Numbered from the stretch's first letter, positions 27,559 to 39,733 are shown. The stretch is DNA of 64,000 nucleotides from Hyphomicrobiales bacterium (GCA_022842205.1 JALHQA010000003.1:186001-250000), one strand, 5' to 3'. Numbers and translations are program-made. Notes: generated from the letters alone by a model not told the origin.

Positions 27559-28893
27559 TCAGTCCGTACCAAGGGTCTCCAGAAAGCGAACCGGCTCTCC
27601 CAAGGCGGGCGCCAAAAGCTCGCCTTCCCACATCACCCGGCGGCCGCGCAAAACGGTGCCGACCGGCCAGCCCATGACCTGATAGCCGTCGTAAGGCGTC
27701 CATCCCGCCCGCGAGGCGATCCAGGCATTGGTGATCGTTTCGCGGCGCTTGCGATCGACGACCGTAATGTCGGCGTCATATCCCACCGCCAGCCGGCCCT
27801 TGTTGGCGATATTGAAGATGCGCGCCGGGCCGGCGCTCGTCAGATCGACGAAACGCCCCAGCGTCAGGCGGCCTTGCGCGATGTGATCGAGCATCACCGG
27901 CACGAGCGTCTGTACGCCCGTCATGCCGGACGGCGACTCAGGGTAGGGCTTTTCCTTCTCCTCCAGCGTGTGCGGCGCGTGGTCGGAGCCGAGAACATCG
28001 ACCACGCCCTGCGCGATGCCGTTCCAGATTCCGGCGCGATGCGCCGCGGAGCGTACCGGCGGGTTCATCTGCAATCTGGTGCCGAGCGTCGCATACAGCG
28101 TGTCGTCGAGCGTCAGATGATGCGGCGTCGCCTCGACCGTCGCGACATCCTTGTGCGCCGCGAGGAACTGCATCTCCTCCGCCGTGGAAATGTGCAGCAC
28201 GTGAATGCGCGCCCCGGTCTCATGCGCAAGACGCACGAGACGCTGCGTCGACTTCATCGCCGCCTCGACATCGCGCCAAACGGGATGGCTCGACGCGTCG
28301 CCCGGAACGCGCAGATGCTTGCGCTCATTGAGACGCGGCTCGTCCTCGGAATGAAACGAGGCGCGGCGGCGGATGACACGCAGGATATTGCGGACGCCCT
28401 CGTCGTCCTCGACAAGCAGACTGCCGGTCGAGGAGCCCATGAACACCTTGACCCCGGCGCAGCCCGGAAGGCGCTCCAGCTCCGGCAGGTCCATGGCGTT
28501 TTCATGCGTGCCGCCGATGAAGAAGGCATGGTCGCAATGCATGCGCCCCTTGGCGCGCGCCAGCTTGTCGGCGAGGGCCTCGGCCGTGACGGTCAGCGGA
28601 TCGGTGTTCGGCATTTCGAACACACCCGTGACGCCGCCCATGACGGCGGAAAGAGAGCCCGTCTCCAGATCTTCCTTGTGGGTCGGCCCCGGCTCGCGGA
28701 AATGGACCTGGGTGTCGATGACTCCCGGCAGGAGATGGAGCCCGGTGCAGTCGACCACCTCCCCCGCCGACGCCCGGGACAGATCGCCCAGTGCGGCGAC
28801 CTTGCCGTCCCGGACCGCGAGATCCGCCCGGTGAACGCCGTCCTGATTGGCGACCGTGCCGCCGCGGAAGATGAGATCGAAGGTTTCGGACAT
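27559..28893 (-). CDS. pyrC: Dihydroorotase (type I)
   Basis: Amidohydrolase of pyrimidine synthesis interconverting carbamoyl-aspartate and dihydroorotate, 444 residues. Motifs are GVIDTQVHFREPGPTHKEDL near 57-76, the candidate bridging Lys in CAGVKVFMGSSTGS, EATPHHLTLDDT, and VLGSDHAPHTLEEKE. The first His of the usual HxH pair is Gln (QVHFREPG), which may mark a subfamily with a changed metal site. Related allantoinases share this fold, but the HFREPG and substrate segments favour dihydroorotase. Confidence 0.9.
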   Translation of the reverse strand: MSETFDLIFRGGTVANQDGVHRADLAVRDGKVAALGDLSRASAGEVVDCTGLHLLPGVIDTQVHFREPGPTHKEDLETGSLSAVMGGVTGVFEMPNTDPLTVTAEALADKLARAKGRMHCDHAFFIGGTHENAMDLPELERLPGCAGVKVFMGSSTGSLLVEDDEGVRNILRVIRRRASFHSEDEPRLNERKHLRVPGDASSHPVWRDVEAAMKSTQRLVRLAHETGARIHVLHISTAEEMQFLAAHKDVATVEATPHHLTLDDTLYATLGTRLQMNPPVRSAAHRAGIWNGIAQGVVDVLGSDHAPHTLEEKEKPYPESPSGMTGVQTLVPVMLDHIAQGRLTLGRFVDLTSAGPARIFNIANKGRLAVGYDADITVVDRKRRETITNAWIASRAGWTPYDGYQVMGWPVGTVLRGRRVMWEGELLAPALGEPVRFLETLGTD

Positions 28894-28964
28894 GTGCTCC
28901 CTGCCCTTGTGGGCCCCGATATGGGGGCTTACGTTCCGCCGCGCACGGGCGCAAGGAGGCAGAT

Positions 28965-29840
28965 TTGGCTTTTGCCGCAGTTCTTGAGGACCGGGGCGCG
29001 ATCCGCGTCACCGCAGAGGACGCCTCTCACTTTCTGCACAACCTCGTCACGAGTTCGGTCGAAGGTCTCACGCCCGGACAGGCCGCCTATGCCGCCCTCC
29101 TGACGCCACAGGGCAAGATCATCTCGGACTTCATCGTTGCGCGGACCGAAGACGGCTATCTGCTGGACGTGCCGCTGGCCCGGCTGGAAGAGCTGAAGAA
29201 GCGGCTCACTCTCTATAAGCTGCGCGCCAAGGTGACGATTGCGGTGGAAGACCTCGCGGTCGCCGCCATCTGGGGCGGCGAGGTGCCTGCCCTGCTTGGC
29301 GGTTTTACCGATCCCCGCCTGCCCGCGCTTGGCGCAAGGATATTTGTCTCCAAGACCGATCCGGTGGCTTCGCTGAAAGCCGCCGGTCTCGACATCCAAA
29401 GCGCGGATGAGTTCCACGCCCACCGCATCGCGCTCGGAGTGCCGGAAGGCGGGCGCGATTTTCCTTTCGACGACGCCTTTCCCCACGAAGCCGACATGGA
29501 CCAGCTCGGCGGGATCGATTTCCGCAAGGGCTGCTATATCGGACAGGAAGTCGTCAGCCGCACGCAGCACCGTTCGACGGCACGCACGCGAATCGTGCCT
29601 GTGGTGCTGTCCGGCACGGCGACGTCCGGCGCCAATATTGCCGCTGGCGACAAGGTGGTCGGAACGCTCGGCTCGGTGGCCGGAACGCGCGGGCTCGCGA
29701 CGGTACGGATCGACCGCATCGACGATGCGCTTGAGGCCGGCCAGAAACTGCTTGCGGGAGATGTGGTCCTGACGATCGAAAAGCCGGACTGGGCAAAGTT
29801 TCGTTTCCCCGGCGAGCCGCTGCCGGAGAAAGCATCGTGA
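28965..29840 (+). CDS. ygfZ: YgfZ/GcvT-like folate-binding protein
   Basis: Tetrahydrofolate-dependent helper of Fe-S enzyme assembly or repair, 291 residues. It carries the YgfZ signature GCYIGQEVVSRTQH near residue 188 and the N-terminal SHFLHNLVTSSVEGL. The start is TTG with an excellent AAGGAGG five bases upstream. Its stop overlaps the tag start as GTGA, so it heads a four-gene operon (ygfZ, tag, HD, nrtR-like). Confidence 0.92.
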   Translation: MAFAAVLEDRGAIRVTAEDASHFLHNLVTSSVEGLTPGQAAYAALLTPQGKIISDFIVARTEDGYLLDVPLARLEELKKRLTLYKLRAKVTIAVEDLAVAAIWGGEVPALLGGFTDPRLPALGARIFVSKTDPVASLKAAGLDIQSADEFHAHRIALGVPEGGRDFPFDDAFPHEADMDQLGGIDFRKGCYIGQEVVSRTQHRSTARTRIVPVVLSGTATSGANIAAGDKVVGTLGSVAGTRGLATVRIDRIDDALEAGQKLLAGDVVLTIEKPDWAKFRFPGEPLPEKAS

Positions 29841-30436
29841 GGGGCGTCATTACAGGCGAGGATGGCAGACCGCGCTGTCCGTGGCCGGGTGCGGACCCGC
29901 TCTATCTCGACTATCACGATACGGAATGGGGCGTGCCGGAATATGACGACCGGGCGCTGTTCGAAAAACTCGTGCTCGACGGGTTTCAGGCCGGGCTGTC
30001 GTGGATCACGATCCTCAGGAAGCGGGAGAATTTTCGTAAGGCCTTCGACGGCTTCAACCCGGAGAAAATCGCCCGCTACAACGCGAAGAAGACTGCCGCG
30101 CTGATGAATGACGCCGGCATCGTCCGCAACCGCATGAAGATCGACGGCGCGGTCCTGTCCGCGCAATCCTGGCTCGAAATCCAGGAGAAAGGCAGCTTTG
30201 CCGAATTCCTCTGGAATTTTGTCGACGGCAAGCCCGTACAGAACAAATGGAAGACCACGGGCCAGGTGCCCGCCGAAACCGACATGGCCAAGCGCATGTC
30301 GAAGGAATTGAAGGCGCGCGGCTTCAAGTTCTGCGGCCCTACCATCGTGTACGCCTTCGCCCAGGCCACCGGCCTCGTCAACGACCACCTCGTCGGCTGC
30401 TTCCGGCATGAGGAAGTGAAGAAGCTGGCGCGCTGA
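29837..30436 (+). CDS. tag: DNA-3-methyladenine glycosylase I
   Basis: Base-excision enzyme removing 3-methyladenine, 199 residues. The zinc-snap ligands are visible as Cys14 (RCPW), His27 (DYHDTEWG), His184 and Cys188 (NDHLVGCFRH). The core contains FQAGLSWITILRKRENFRKAF. The start is GTG, overlapping the ygfZ stop. The stop shares one base with the next ATG (TGATG). No separate promoter is seen, so expression follows ygfZ. Confidence 0.95.
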   Translation: MRGVITGEDGRPRCPWPGADPLYLDYHDTEWGVPEYDDRALFEKLVLDGFQAGLSWITILRKRENFRKAFDGFNPEKIARYNAKKTAALMNDAGIVRNRMKIDGAVLSAQSWLEIQEKGSFAEFLWNFVDGKPVQNKWKTTGQVPAETDMAKRMSKELKARGFKFCGPTIVYAFAQATGLVNDHLVGCFRHEEVKKLAR

Positions 30437-31029
30437 TGGCTAAACTACCTCCTCCGCGCGCATGGCAGCGCATGCTGTCCGGACGCCGCCTCGATCTTCT
30501 CGACCCCTCTCCGCTCGACATCGAGATCGAGGACATCGCGCACGGGCTGGCACGGGTGCCGCGCTGGAACGGCCAGACCAGAGGCGCACACATCTTCTCC
30601 GTGGCGCAGCATTCGCTTGTCGTGGAAGACATCGCGCGCGTGCTGAAACCGGACCTCGCCGACCGTTGGCGGCTTGCGATCCTTCTGCACGACGCGCCGG
30701 AATACGTGGTGGCGGACCTGATCTCGCCATTCAAGGCGATGCTTGGCGGCGAATACAAGATCATCGAGAACCGGCTGATGAGCGCCATCTACCGGCGGTT
30801 CGGCCTGCCGCCCGATCTGCCGGAAGTTCACCGCAAGCTGATGAAGCGCGCCGATCAGGCGGCGGCCTACATGGAAGCCACGAAGCTCGCGGGTTTCGAC
30901 AAGGCGGAGGCCTTGAAATATTTCGGCAAGCCGGTTGGCATACCCGCCAATCTGGACCTCACGCCGTGGTCGGCCGATAAGGCGGAAAAGCGCTTCCTCG
31001 CCCGGTTCAAAGCTTTGGGTCACGGGTGA
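30436..31029 (+). CDS. HD-domain phosphohydrolase (YfbR-like)
   Basis: A 197-residue metal-dependent phosphohydrolase. HD-domain ligands appear as VAQHSLVVEDI and LLHDAPEYVVADL, followed by the hinge SPFKAMLGGEYKIIE. This pattern is that of YfbR-type 5'-nucleotidases and related HD hydrolases. It is tightly coupled to tag and lies 13 bases before the Nudix-type regulator. Substrate is inferred, probably a nucleotide. Confidence 0.87.
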   Translation: MAKLPPPRAWQRMLSGRRLDLLDPSPLDIEIEDIAHGLARVPRWNGQTRGAHIFSVAQHSLVVEDIARVLKPDLADRWRLAILLHDAPEYVVADLISPFKAMLGGEYKIIENRLMSAIYRRFGLPPDLPEVHRKLMKRADQAAAYMEATKLAGFDKAEALKYFGKPVGIPANLDLTPWSADKAEKRFLARFKALGHG

Positions 31030-31042
31030 TAGGATCGCCGCA

Positions 31043-32002
31043 ATGACCACCGGCGCAACGCCCATCGAAATCAATCTGACGGCCGCCATCGTCGCCGTCG
31101 AGGACGCGACACCTCTTGTGCTCGTGACGCGCGGCACGGAGTCCGGCCTGCCGTCAGGACCGTTCGATCCACGTGCGCACCGCACGCTGGATATCGGGCT
31201 GCGCGGTTTCGTGCAGGACCAGACCGCGCTCGGCGTCGGCTATGCGGAGCAGCTGTACACGTTCGGCGACCGCGGACGGCATATGCACGCGGGCGATACC
31301 GGTACGCATGTCGTCTCGGTCGGCTATCTGGCGCTGACGCGCGAACCGGACGATGCCGCGGCGCTGAAAGCGGCCGGCGCGGAATTCGAGCCGTGGTACG
31401 ATTATTTTCCGTGGGAGGACTGGCGCGATGGCGCGCCGGGCCTGCTCGATAGTTTGCTGCCTGAACTCGAGACATGGGCGGCGGAACGCACAAGCGAAAC
31501 GCACAAACAGAGCGGCGGCCGGCGCGAACGATTCAATTTCGCTTTCGGCAACGGACAGAGCTGGGACGAGGAAAAAGTCCTCGATCGCTACGAACTCCTG
31601 TACGAAGCCGGGCTGGTCGAGGAAGCAAAACGCGACGGCCGCGAAACGGCGCTGAAGCGCGGGTCCATATCGAAGCTCGGACGGCCGATGCGCTTCGATC
31701 ACCGGCGGATTCTGGCAACGGCCATGGGGCGCCTGCGCTCCAAGCTGAAATACAGACCCGTTGTGTTCGAGCTTATGCCGTCCGAGTTCACGCTGACGGC
31801 GTTGCAGCGGACCGTGGAGGCAATCTCCGGCCGGCATCTGCACAAGCAGAATTTTCGCAGGCTCGTCGAGGCCGGCGCGCTGGTGGAGCCGACCGGGGCA
31901 ACGACGGTTGCGACCGGCGGACGCCCTGCGCAGCTCTTCCGCTTCCGCCGCGATGTGGTTGCCGAGCGCCCGGCTGCGGGCTTGAGGTTCGGGCGGGGGT
32001 AA
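31043..32002 (+). CDS. NrtR-type Nudix transcriptional regulator ('NAD regulator')
   Basis: A 319-residue protein. The N-terminal Nudix-like domain (INLTAAIVAVED, GLRGFVQDQTALGVGYAEQLYTF split over residues 45-75) lacks the REuxEExGu catalytic residues, so it is probably a ligand sensor. The C-terminal winged-helix domain has FELMPSEFTLTALQRTVEAI and a helix-turn-helix around LHKQNFRRLVEAGAL. This is the architecture of NrtR repressors of NAD metabolism, which respond to ADP-ribose. The start ATG 31043 follows a short gap after the HD gene; no NAD-synthesis genes are adjacent. Confidence 0.85.
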   Translation: MTTGATPIEINLTAAIVAVEDATPLVLVTRGTESGLPSGPFDPRAHRTLDIGLRGFVQDQTALGVGYAEQLYTFGDRGRHMHAGDTGTHVVSVGYLALTREPDDAAALKAAGAEFEPWYDYFPWEDWRDGAPGLLDSLLPELETWAAERTSETHKQSGGRRERFNFAFGNGQSWDEEKVLDRYELLYEAGLVEEAKRDGRETALKRGSISKLGRPMRFDHRRILATAMGRLRSKLKYRPVVFELMPSEFTLTALQRTVEAISGRHLHKQNFRRLVEAGALVEPTGATTVATGGRPAQLFRFRRDVVAERPAAGLRFGRG

Positions 32003-32006
32003 CCGT

Positions 32007-32127
32007 GTCCCGGACAAGCGAGGCGCAGCCGAGCGCCGATCCGGGACCCAGGAGAAAAGTGCGGCTTCGCCGCTCCTGATATCCGGACCCCGGATCACGC
32101 GATACGCTTCGCGCACGCGGTCCGGGG
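32007..32127. repeat. Double intergenic palindromic repeat
   Basis: Two adjacent imperfect palindromes fill the gap between the nrtR-like and cell wall hydrolase stops. The first has arms GTCCCGGA (32007-32014) and TCCGGGAC (32040-32047). The second has arms CCCCGGA (32088-32094) and TCCGGGG (32121-32127). Elements of this look are dispersed in Hyphomicrobiales genomes. It may act as a bidirectional transcription barrier between the convergent genes. Confidence 0.6.
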
Positions 32128-32129
32128 AA

Positions 32130-33185
32130 CTAGACCCCCTCGTCCGACCAGTTCTTCACGCGATAGAACACATGCGTACCGACGCGATTTCGGTCGGTCA
32201 TGTCGCGGATCCAGCGCGGACGTACATAGGTCGCGTGGTAGTGCGTGGCGGTACCGATGTCCGGCAGATAGGCGCCGTTGAGCAGCACATCGTCGGCGAT
32301 GCGCTCGGCGGTCGCCCAGCTTGTCATGTCGCGGATACGGTCCGGCTTGCCGTCGCAGGCGAAGGAGAACTGGCAGCGATTGCGCCTGTTCTTGTTCTCG
32401 TAGACCACGCCGCACACCGTCGCCGGATAATAGCCCGTGCGTGTGCGGTTCATGACGACCTGTGCAACGGCGTACTGCCCTTTTTCCGGCTCGCCGCGCG
32501 CCTCGAAGTAGATCGCCTCCGCAAGGCATTTGCGGTCGCGCGCATTGTAGATCGGCGCGGTCACGCCACCGCCGGACGAATCCGGCGTGGCGAGCGAAAT
32601 GCTGCCGGTGATTTCCGGCTCCGTCGGAGGCGCGGCGGCGACCTGAACAAGCTCGGTCGCATCGAACGGCGTCACAGCGGCGACTTCAACCGGCTGTGCG
32701 GGCGTCGCGCCGTCCGGCGGATTCGTCAGTGGGATTTCGGCGATCGTGCCGCCGGATGAGTCGACTTCCGGCGACGGCTCGGCGTAAGCGCCCTGCACCG
32801 TCAGCGTGTCCAGACGCCCCTCATCATAGGGATAGACGATGGCGAATTTCGAGGCGAGGCTCGGAGGCAGCCCCACGCGGTCCTGGCCGGCACGTTCGGG
32901 ATATTGCGCCGTATGGGCAGCAGGCGCCGAGGCGACACGGATAACGAAGCCCGGCTCCCCCCTCTCGACCGGCAGCGCCGCATCGAAACTGTCGAGTGCG
33001 GCGACAAACAGCGGCGCGCGCGGCGGCGCGGGCGAAAAGTAGGCGAGCCAGCGATGTTCGGGAGCGGACGGCAGATAGGCGGCGGCGTCCTGGAATGCGA
33101 TTGCGGACGGCATCAGCGCGGCCCCGCACAAAGCGATGAGGCCAGCCGAGCGCGAACGCAACGCTACGCAACGCAACAGACGCAT
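32130..33185 (-). CDS. Cell wall hydrolase, SleB/CwlJ type
   Basis: A 351-residue secreted peptidoglycan hydrolase. A signal peptide (MRLLRCVALRS... to MPSAIA) is followed by about 200 low-complexity residues rich in Pro, Ala and Val. The C-terminal Hydrolase_2 domain has the catalytic Glu region CLAEAIYFEARGEPEKGQYA, VVMNRTRTGYYP and THYHATYVRPRW. In spore-formers this fold is a germination lytic transglycosylase; in proteobacteria it remodels the wall. The start could also be GTG 33212. Confidence 0.88.
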   Translation of the reverse strand: MRLLRCVALRSRSAGLIALCGAALMPSAIAFQDAAAYLPSAPEHRWLAYFSPAPPRAPLFVAALDSFDAALPVERGEPGFVIRVASAPAAHTAQYPERAGQDRVGLPPSLASKFAIVYPYDEGRLDTLTVQGAYAEPSPEVDSSGGTIAEIPLTNPPDGATPAQPVEVAAVTPFDATELVQVAAAPPTEPEITGSISLATPDSSGGGVTAPIYNARDRKCLAEAIYFEARGEPEKGQYAVAQVVMNRTRTGYYPATVCGVVYENKNRRNRCQFSFACDGKPDRIRDMTSWATAERIADDVLLNGAYLPDIGTATHYHATYVRPRWIRDMTDRNRVGTHVFYRVKNWSDEGV

Positions 33186-33287
33186 AAAGACGCAACCCTG
33201 ACGCAAACGCACATGAAGGACGAGCGTCCGACAGGGCCGCTCAAACTCTACGGATCGTAGTTATCGTCGCTTAAGGTTGCGGGAGGG

Positions 33288-34994
<1,707 letters not shown>

Positions 34995-35075
34995 GTCTTT
35001 GCCTTCCCCTGTGAGCCTCAGCTGTAGGGATGAAATATGGCCGGTTGCGGGTGAACAGACAAAGAAGAAACGGCC

Positions 35076-35106
35076 AGAAAAAACGGCCGGCATTTAGCCG
35101 GCCGTT
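35076..35106 (-). terminator. Rho-independent terminator
   Basis: A perfect 10-base stem (AACGGCCGGC / GCCGGCCGTT) with a 5-base loop is followed, on the minus strand, by a run of T. It lies 26 bases after the stop of the proline-rich membrane protein and closes that operon. Confidence 0.85.
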
Positions 35107-35131
35107 CTTAACCATTACCGTCCCTACGCCG

Positions 35132-35440
35132 TTACGGCGTGCTGGGAGCCGGAGCCGGCGGTGTCGCCGGCGCGGGAGCCGGTTCGGCCGGAGCCGGGGC
35201 TGACGGAGCCATTGGCGCGGCCGGTTCCGGGGTCGAGGCACGGCCGGTGTCGGCCGGCGCTTCGATCGCCGGTGGTGTGCCTTCGGCGGTCGTCGAGGTG
35301 TTGTCGCCAAAGTACAGGTAGGCGAGGACACCGGCGGCGATGACCAGCGCGCCGACGATGAACCAGGTCACTCCGGAATCGGACGAGGACTCGATATAGG
35401 TTTTGTCGACGCGGGGGTCTTTGTCGGGATACTGATCCAT
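35132..35440 (-). CDS. Single-pass membrane protein with Pro/Ala tail
   Basis: A 102-residue protein. An N-terminal hydrophilic stretch with many Asp (MDQYPDKDPRVDKTYIE) precedes one membrane helix (WFIVGALVIAAGVLAYLYF, about 26-44). The rest is a low-complexity Pro/Ala/Glu tail of about 55 residues, probably periplasmic. No domain is recognised. It starts 25 bases after the DUF3096 gene and ends before a strong terminator, so the two form an operon under the EcfG-type promoter at 35649-35673. Confidence 0.75.
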   Translation of the reverse strand: MDQYPDKDPRVDKTYIESSSDSGVTWFIVGALVIAAGVLAYLYFGDNTSTTAEGTPPAIEAPADTGRASTPEPAAPMAPSAPAPAEPAPAPATPPAPAPSTP

Positions 35441-35465
35441 AATTCCACCTTTGCGGTTGCCCGGC

Positions 35466-35606
35466 TCAGCGGCCGAGGAGTCCGGAAAGGCCGATGAAAA
35501 TCAGATAGATCGCCACGATGTAGTTGAGCAGTCTCGGCATTATCAGGATCAGGACGCCCGCGATGAGGGCGACGATCGGCTGCAACGTGACGATATTGAT
35601 GTCCAC
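35466..35606 (-). CDS. DUF3096 small membrane protein
   Basis: A 46-residue protein, nearly all membrane-embedded in two hydrophobic segments (LQPIVALIAGVLILIMP and LLNYIVAIYLIFIGLSGLL). This is the DUF3096 family, of unknown function. The GTG start at 35606 is chosen because AAGGAAG lies just upstream and because a longer ORF from 35705 would read through the promoter. First gene of a two-gene operon with a general-stress-type promoter. Confidence 0.8.
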   Translation of the reverse strand: MDINIVTLQPIVALIAGVLILIMPRLLNYIVAIYLIFIGLSGLLGR

Positions 35607-35648
35607 GGCGTCTTCCTTCTGGTTACGGCCTGGGCCGCATGAGGATGA

Positions 35649-35673
35649 AACGTTCCCGGGGGCGGCAGGTTCC
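35649..35673 (-). promoter_or_regulatory. EcfG (general stress sigma) promoter candidate
   Basis: On the minus strand GGAAC (-35) is followed after exactly 16 bases by CGTT (-10). This matches the published alphaproteobacterial EcfG/SigT consensus GGAAC-N16/17-CGTT. Transcription would start near 35642, about 36 bases before the DUF3096 GTG. Confidence 0.6.
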
Positions 35674-35845
35674 GAAAAGTTGAACGAACCGTCCTTCCCG
35701 CGCACAGGAAACTAGCGCGTTCCCGGCGTCCGGATTGTGGCAGTGCCCGTCCTTCAACGTGATTTTTGTGCGGCGCGCGGCCGAGCTCCTTAGCGAGTTC
35801 ATCCTTGGCCTGCTGCGAAGAATGCCACGACGCCGAGGGGTCGCC

Positions 35846-38053
35846 TCAGCCCTCGATCTTCGAGAAATCCGCCACCGCGCGCGCCGAGGAGCGCAGCCGT
35901 GCGAGCAGCTTCAGCCGGTTGTCGCGCAGGCGCGGATCGTCGGCGTTGACGATGACCTTGTCGAAGAAGGCATCGACCGGCGCGCGGAGCTGCGCCAGCG
36001 CGGTCATCGCCGCTTCGAAATCCTCGCGATGCACCGCTTCGTGCGCCGCCGTCTCGGCATGATCGAGCGCGACATAGAGGTCGCTCTCCTCGATCTCCGT
36101 GAGAATATCGGCGTCGGGCGGACCGTCGAAATGGCCGTCCTTTTCCTTCTTCTCCTCGATGGAAAGGATGTTGTTGGCGCGCTTGAATCCGGCCAGCAGA
36201 TTCTTGCCGTCGTCCGACCCGAGGAAATTCGCCAGCGCCTCGACCCGGCGGACGATAAGCACGAGATCATCCTGATTGCCGAGCGCGAACACGGCATCGA
36301 CGAGATCGTGCCGCGCGCCCTGCTCGCGCAGCTGGACCTTGAGGCGGTCGGCAAAGAAGGAAATAAGATCGACCGCACGAGGGTCGATCTTGATCGATCC
36401 AAACAATACTTCCGTTGATACAATTGGCGGAAAGACTTGGAGCCCACCCTTCCGCACAAGCTCTCTCGCCTTAGCGCCGCTCTGCGCTTCGTCAGCGCGG
36501 TGGAACAATCCTGCGAGAATCTCAGCCAGACGTAATCTGAGTGCATTTTCGAGAGCTATACGGATGACCCCCAGCGCCGCACGCCTTAGCGCATAAGGAT
36601 CCTTCGATCCCGTCGGCTTCTCGTCGATGGCCCAGAATCCGACAAGCGTATCCAGCTTGTCCGCCAGCGCCACGGCGATCGACACCGGCGCTGTCGGTAC
36701 GCGGTCACCGGGACCCTGCGGCTTGTAATGCTCCTCGATGGCGGCGGCGACATCCTTGTCCTCGCCTTCGAGCAGCGCCAGCTTGTGGCCGGCAACGCCC
36801 TGCACTTCCGGAAACTCGCCGACGGTCTCGGTGACGAGATCGGCCTTCGCGAGTTCCGCCGCGCGGCGCGCTTTCTTCGGATCGGCGCCGACGAGAGGTG
36901 CGATTTCTTCGGCCAGTTTGGCGATGCGCTCGACGCGCTCGGCGACGGTGCCGAGCTTTTCGTGGAACACGATCTGCTCAAGCTTCTTCGCGCGCTCCTC
37001 CAGAGCGATCTTCTTGTCCGTCTCCCAAAAGAATTTCGCGTCCGAAAGCCGCGCCCGCACGACGCGCTGATTACCGGCGACGATTTCCTTGCCGCCATCG
37101 GTCGCTTCAAGGTTCGAGACGAGAATGAACTTGTTGGCGAGCTTGGATTCTTTAGTCCCTGTCGCGCCTCCGGCGCTCCTCGCCTCTTGCTTGCGGAGCA
37201 CGAAGCATTTCTGGTTGGCGCGGATCGTTGTGCGGATCACCTCGTCCGGCACGTCGAGAAAGCTCTCGTCGAATGAGCCCATCAGCACGACCGGCCATTC
37301 AACGAGGCCGGCGATCTCGTGCAGCAGGCCTTCGTCCTCGACCAGTTCCAGCCCCTGCGCCAGCGCGAGATCGCGCGCATCGGCAAGGATGATCTCGCGG
37401 CGACGTTCGGCATCGAGCACGACCTTCGCCTTTTCCAGCGCCGGAACGTAATCGTCAAACCGTTTCACGGTGATCGTGCCCGGCGCGAGGAAGCGGTGGC
37501 CCTGCGTCGTGTTGCCGGAAGCGATGCCGTCGATGTCGAATGTCACGACATCGGGCTCCTCGTTGTGCGTGCCGAACGTGCAGAGGATCGATTGCAGCGG
37601 GCGCACCCAGCGCAGCGTTCCCTCGCCCCATTTCATGCTTTTCGGCCACGGAAACTCGCGGACCACTTTCGGCACGATGCCGGCGATGATCTCTTCCGCC
37701 GCCCCGCCCTTCTTCTCCGTCACGGCGATATAGAAATCGCCCTTCGGATCGTTCTGGACCTTGGCCTCGTCAATACTTCTCAGGCCTGCGGCTTTCAGGA
37801 AACCTTCAAGCGCCTTCTCGGGCGCGCCGACGCGCGGGCCCTTGCGCTCTTCCTTGCGGTCCGGCGCGCGGCCCGGCAGGCCCTGCACGGTCAGAGCGAG
37901 GCGGCGCGGCGTCGCGAATGCCTTCGCACCCTCATAGGTCAGCCCGGCCTCGACCAGCGCATCGGTGACGAGTTTGCGCAAATCCTCGGCCGCGCGCGCC
38001 TGCATGCGCGCCGGGATTTCTTCGGAGAAAAGTTCGAGCAGAAGATCGGGCAT
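35846..38053 (-). CDS. glyS: Glycyl-tRNA synthetase beta subunit
   Basis: Beta subunit of the bacterial alpha2beta2 glycyl-tRNA synthetase, 735 residues with the start [18 protein letters not shown] at ATG 38053. Family segments are [44 protein letters not shown]-like [16 protein letters not shown] and the C-terminal anticodon-binding region ([20 protein letters not shown]). A longer reading to 38740 only adds shadow of the opposite-strand gene. It is separated from glyQ by an antisense gene, which is unusual for subunits of one enzyme. Confidence 0.95.
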   Translation of the reverse strand: MPDLLLELFSEEIPARMQARAAEDLRKLVTDALVEAGLTYEGAKAFATPRRLALTVQGLPGRAPDRKEERKGPRVGAPEKALEGFLKAAGLRSIDEAKVQNDPKGDFYIAVTEKKGGAAEEIIAGIVPKVVREFPWPKSMKWGEGTLRWVRPLQSILCTFGTHNEEPDVVTFDIDGIASGNTTQGHRFLAPGTITVKRFDDYVPALEKAKVVLDAERRREIILADARDLALAQGLELVEDEGLLHEIAGLVEWPVVLMGSFDESFLDVPDEVIRTTIRANQKCFVLRKQEARSAGGATGTKESKLANKFILVSNLEATDGGKEIVAGNQRVVRARLSDAKFFWETDKKIALEERAKKLEQIVFHEKLGTVAERVERIAKLAEEIAPLVGADPKKARRAAELAKADLVTETVGEFPEVQGVAGHKLALLEGEDKDVAAAIEEHYKPQGPGDRVPTAPVSIAVALADKLDTLVGFWAIDEKPTGSKDPYALRRAALGVIRIALENALRLRLAEILAGLFHRADEAQSGAKARELVRKGGLQVFPPIVSTEVLFGSIKIDPRAVDLISFFADRLKVQLREQGARHDLVDAVFALGNQDDLVLIVRRVEALANFLGSDDGKNLLAGFKRANNILSIEEKKEKDGHFDGPPDADILTEIEESDLYVALDHAETAAHEAVHREDFEAAMTALAQLRAPVDAFFDKVIVNADDPRLRDNRLKLLARLRSSARAVADFSKIEG

Positions 38054-38143
38054 AACGAGAATCCAAGGGTGCCTTCCGTACCCTGCGACGCTGGCCATGT
38101 CGAGCCAGCACGCCGTCACGGGAATCGGGTTAGGATGGGTGCA

Positions 38144-38815
38144 ATGGACTGGGCGGCTACCCTCGATCTTTATTGCGAACGCACCGACCCGGCCTTCTGG
38201 GCCGAGCCGCTGAATGCCGTTTCCAATGCCGCCTTCCTGATTGCGGCCGTGGCCGCGGTCGCGTCGGCCTCGGAACCCCGGCGCGATCCGCTGGCGATGG
38301 TGCTGGCCGCCATCGTGTTCACGATCGGCCTCGGCAGTTTCGCGTTCCACACGCTGGCGGCGAAGGGGGCCATGCTGTTCGATGTCGGACCGATCAGCCT
38401 CTTCATCCACCTTTATCTCTTTGCCGGATTGAGGCGCTTTGTCGGCCTTGGGCCAGCCCTCGCCGCCGTGCTGACGCTCGCGTTCTTCGCGGCCGGATTT
38501 TCGGTGGATCGCATTGGCGAAGGCGCGCTGAACGGCTCGGTCGGCTATCTGCCCGCGCTCGCCGCCATGCCGGCGCTCGCCATCGGCACATGGCTGCACG
38601 GAACGGACAGCGCCCGGCAGGCGGGTGCGGCAAAGAGGCTGCTGATGGTGACCGCGCTCTTTGCGCTCTCGATCACATTCCGCTCTATCGACAACGCGGT
38701 CTGCACCGCGTTCCCGGCCGGCACGCATTTCCTCTGGCACACGCTCAATGCCTGCGTACTGTTTCTTTTGCTGCGCCTGCTGTTCATGACCGAAAGGCAG
38801 GTACAGACAGCCTGA
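38144..38815 (+). CDS. Ceramidase-domain membrane protein
   Basis: A 223-residue protein with about seven membrane helices. It matches the alkaline ceramidase/Per1 superfamily: an early [20 protein letters not shown], then [20 protein letters not shown] and the C-terminal [11 protein letters not shown], giving the His/Asp set that binds zinc. It could hydrolyse an amide-linked lipid in the inner membrane; the bacterial substrate is unknown. The start could be ATG 38135 or 38144. It lies antisense between glyQ and glyS and its stop abuts the glyQ stop (TGATCA). Confidence 0.82.
   Translation: MDWAATLDLYCERTDPAFWAEPLNAVSNAAFLIAAVAAVASASEPRRDPLAMVLAAIVFTIGLGSFAFHTLAAKGAMLFDVGPISLFIHLYLFAGLRRFVGLGPALAAVLTLAFFAAGFSVDRIGEGALNGSVGYLPALAAMPALAIGTWLHGTDSARQAGAAKRLLMVTALFALSITFRSIDNAVCTAFPAGTHFLWHTLNACVLFLLLRLLFMTERQVQTA

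Positions 38816-39733
<918 letters not shown>

Noticed and set aside
38054-38740. N-terminal extension of glyS by about 229 codons
   Set aside because: It is the shadow of the ceramidase-like gene; the canonical GlyS N-terminus begins at ATG 38053.
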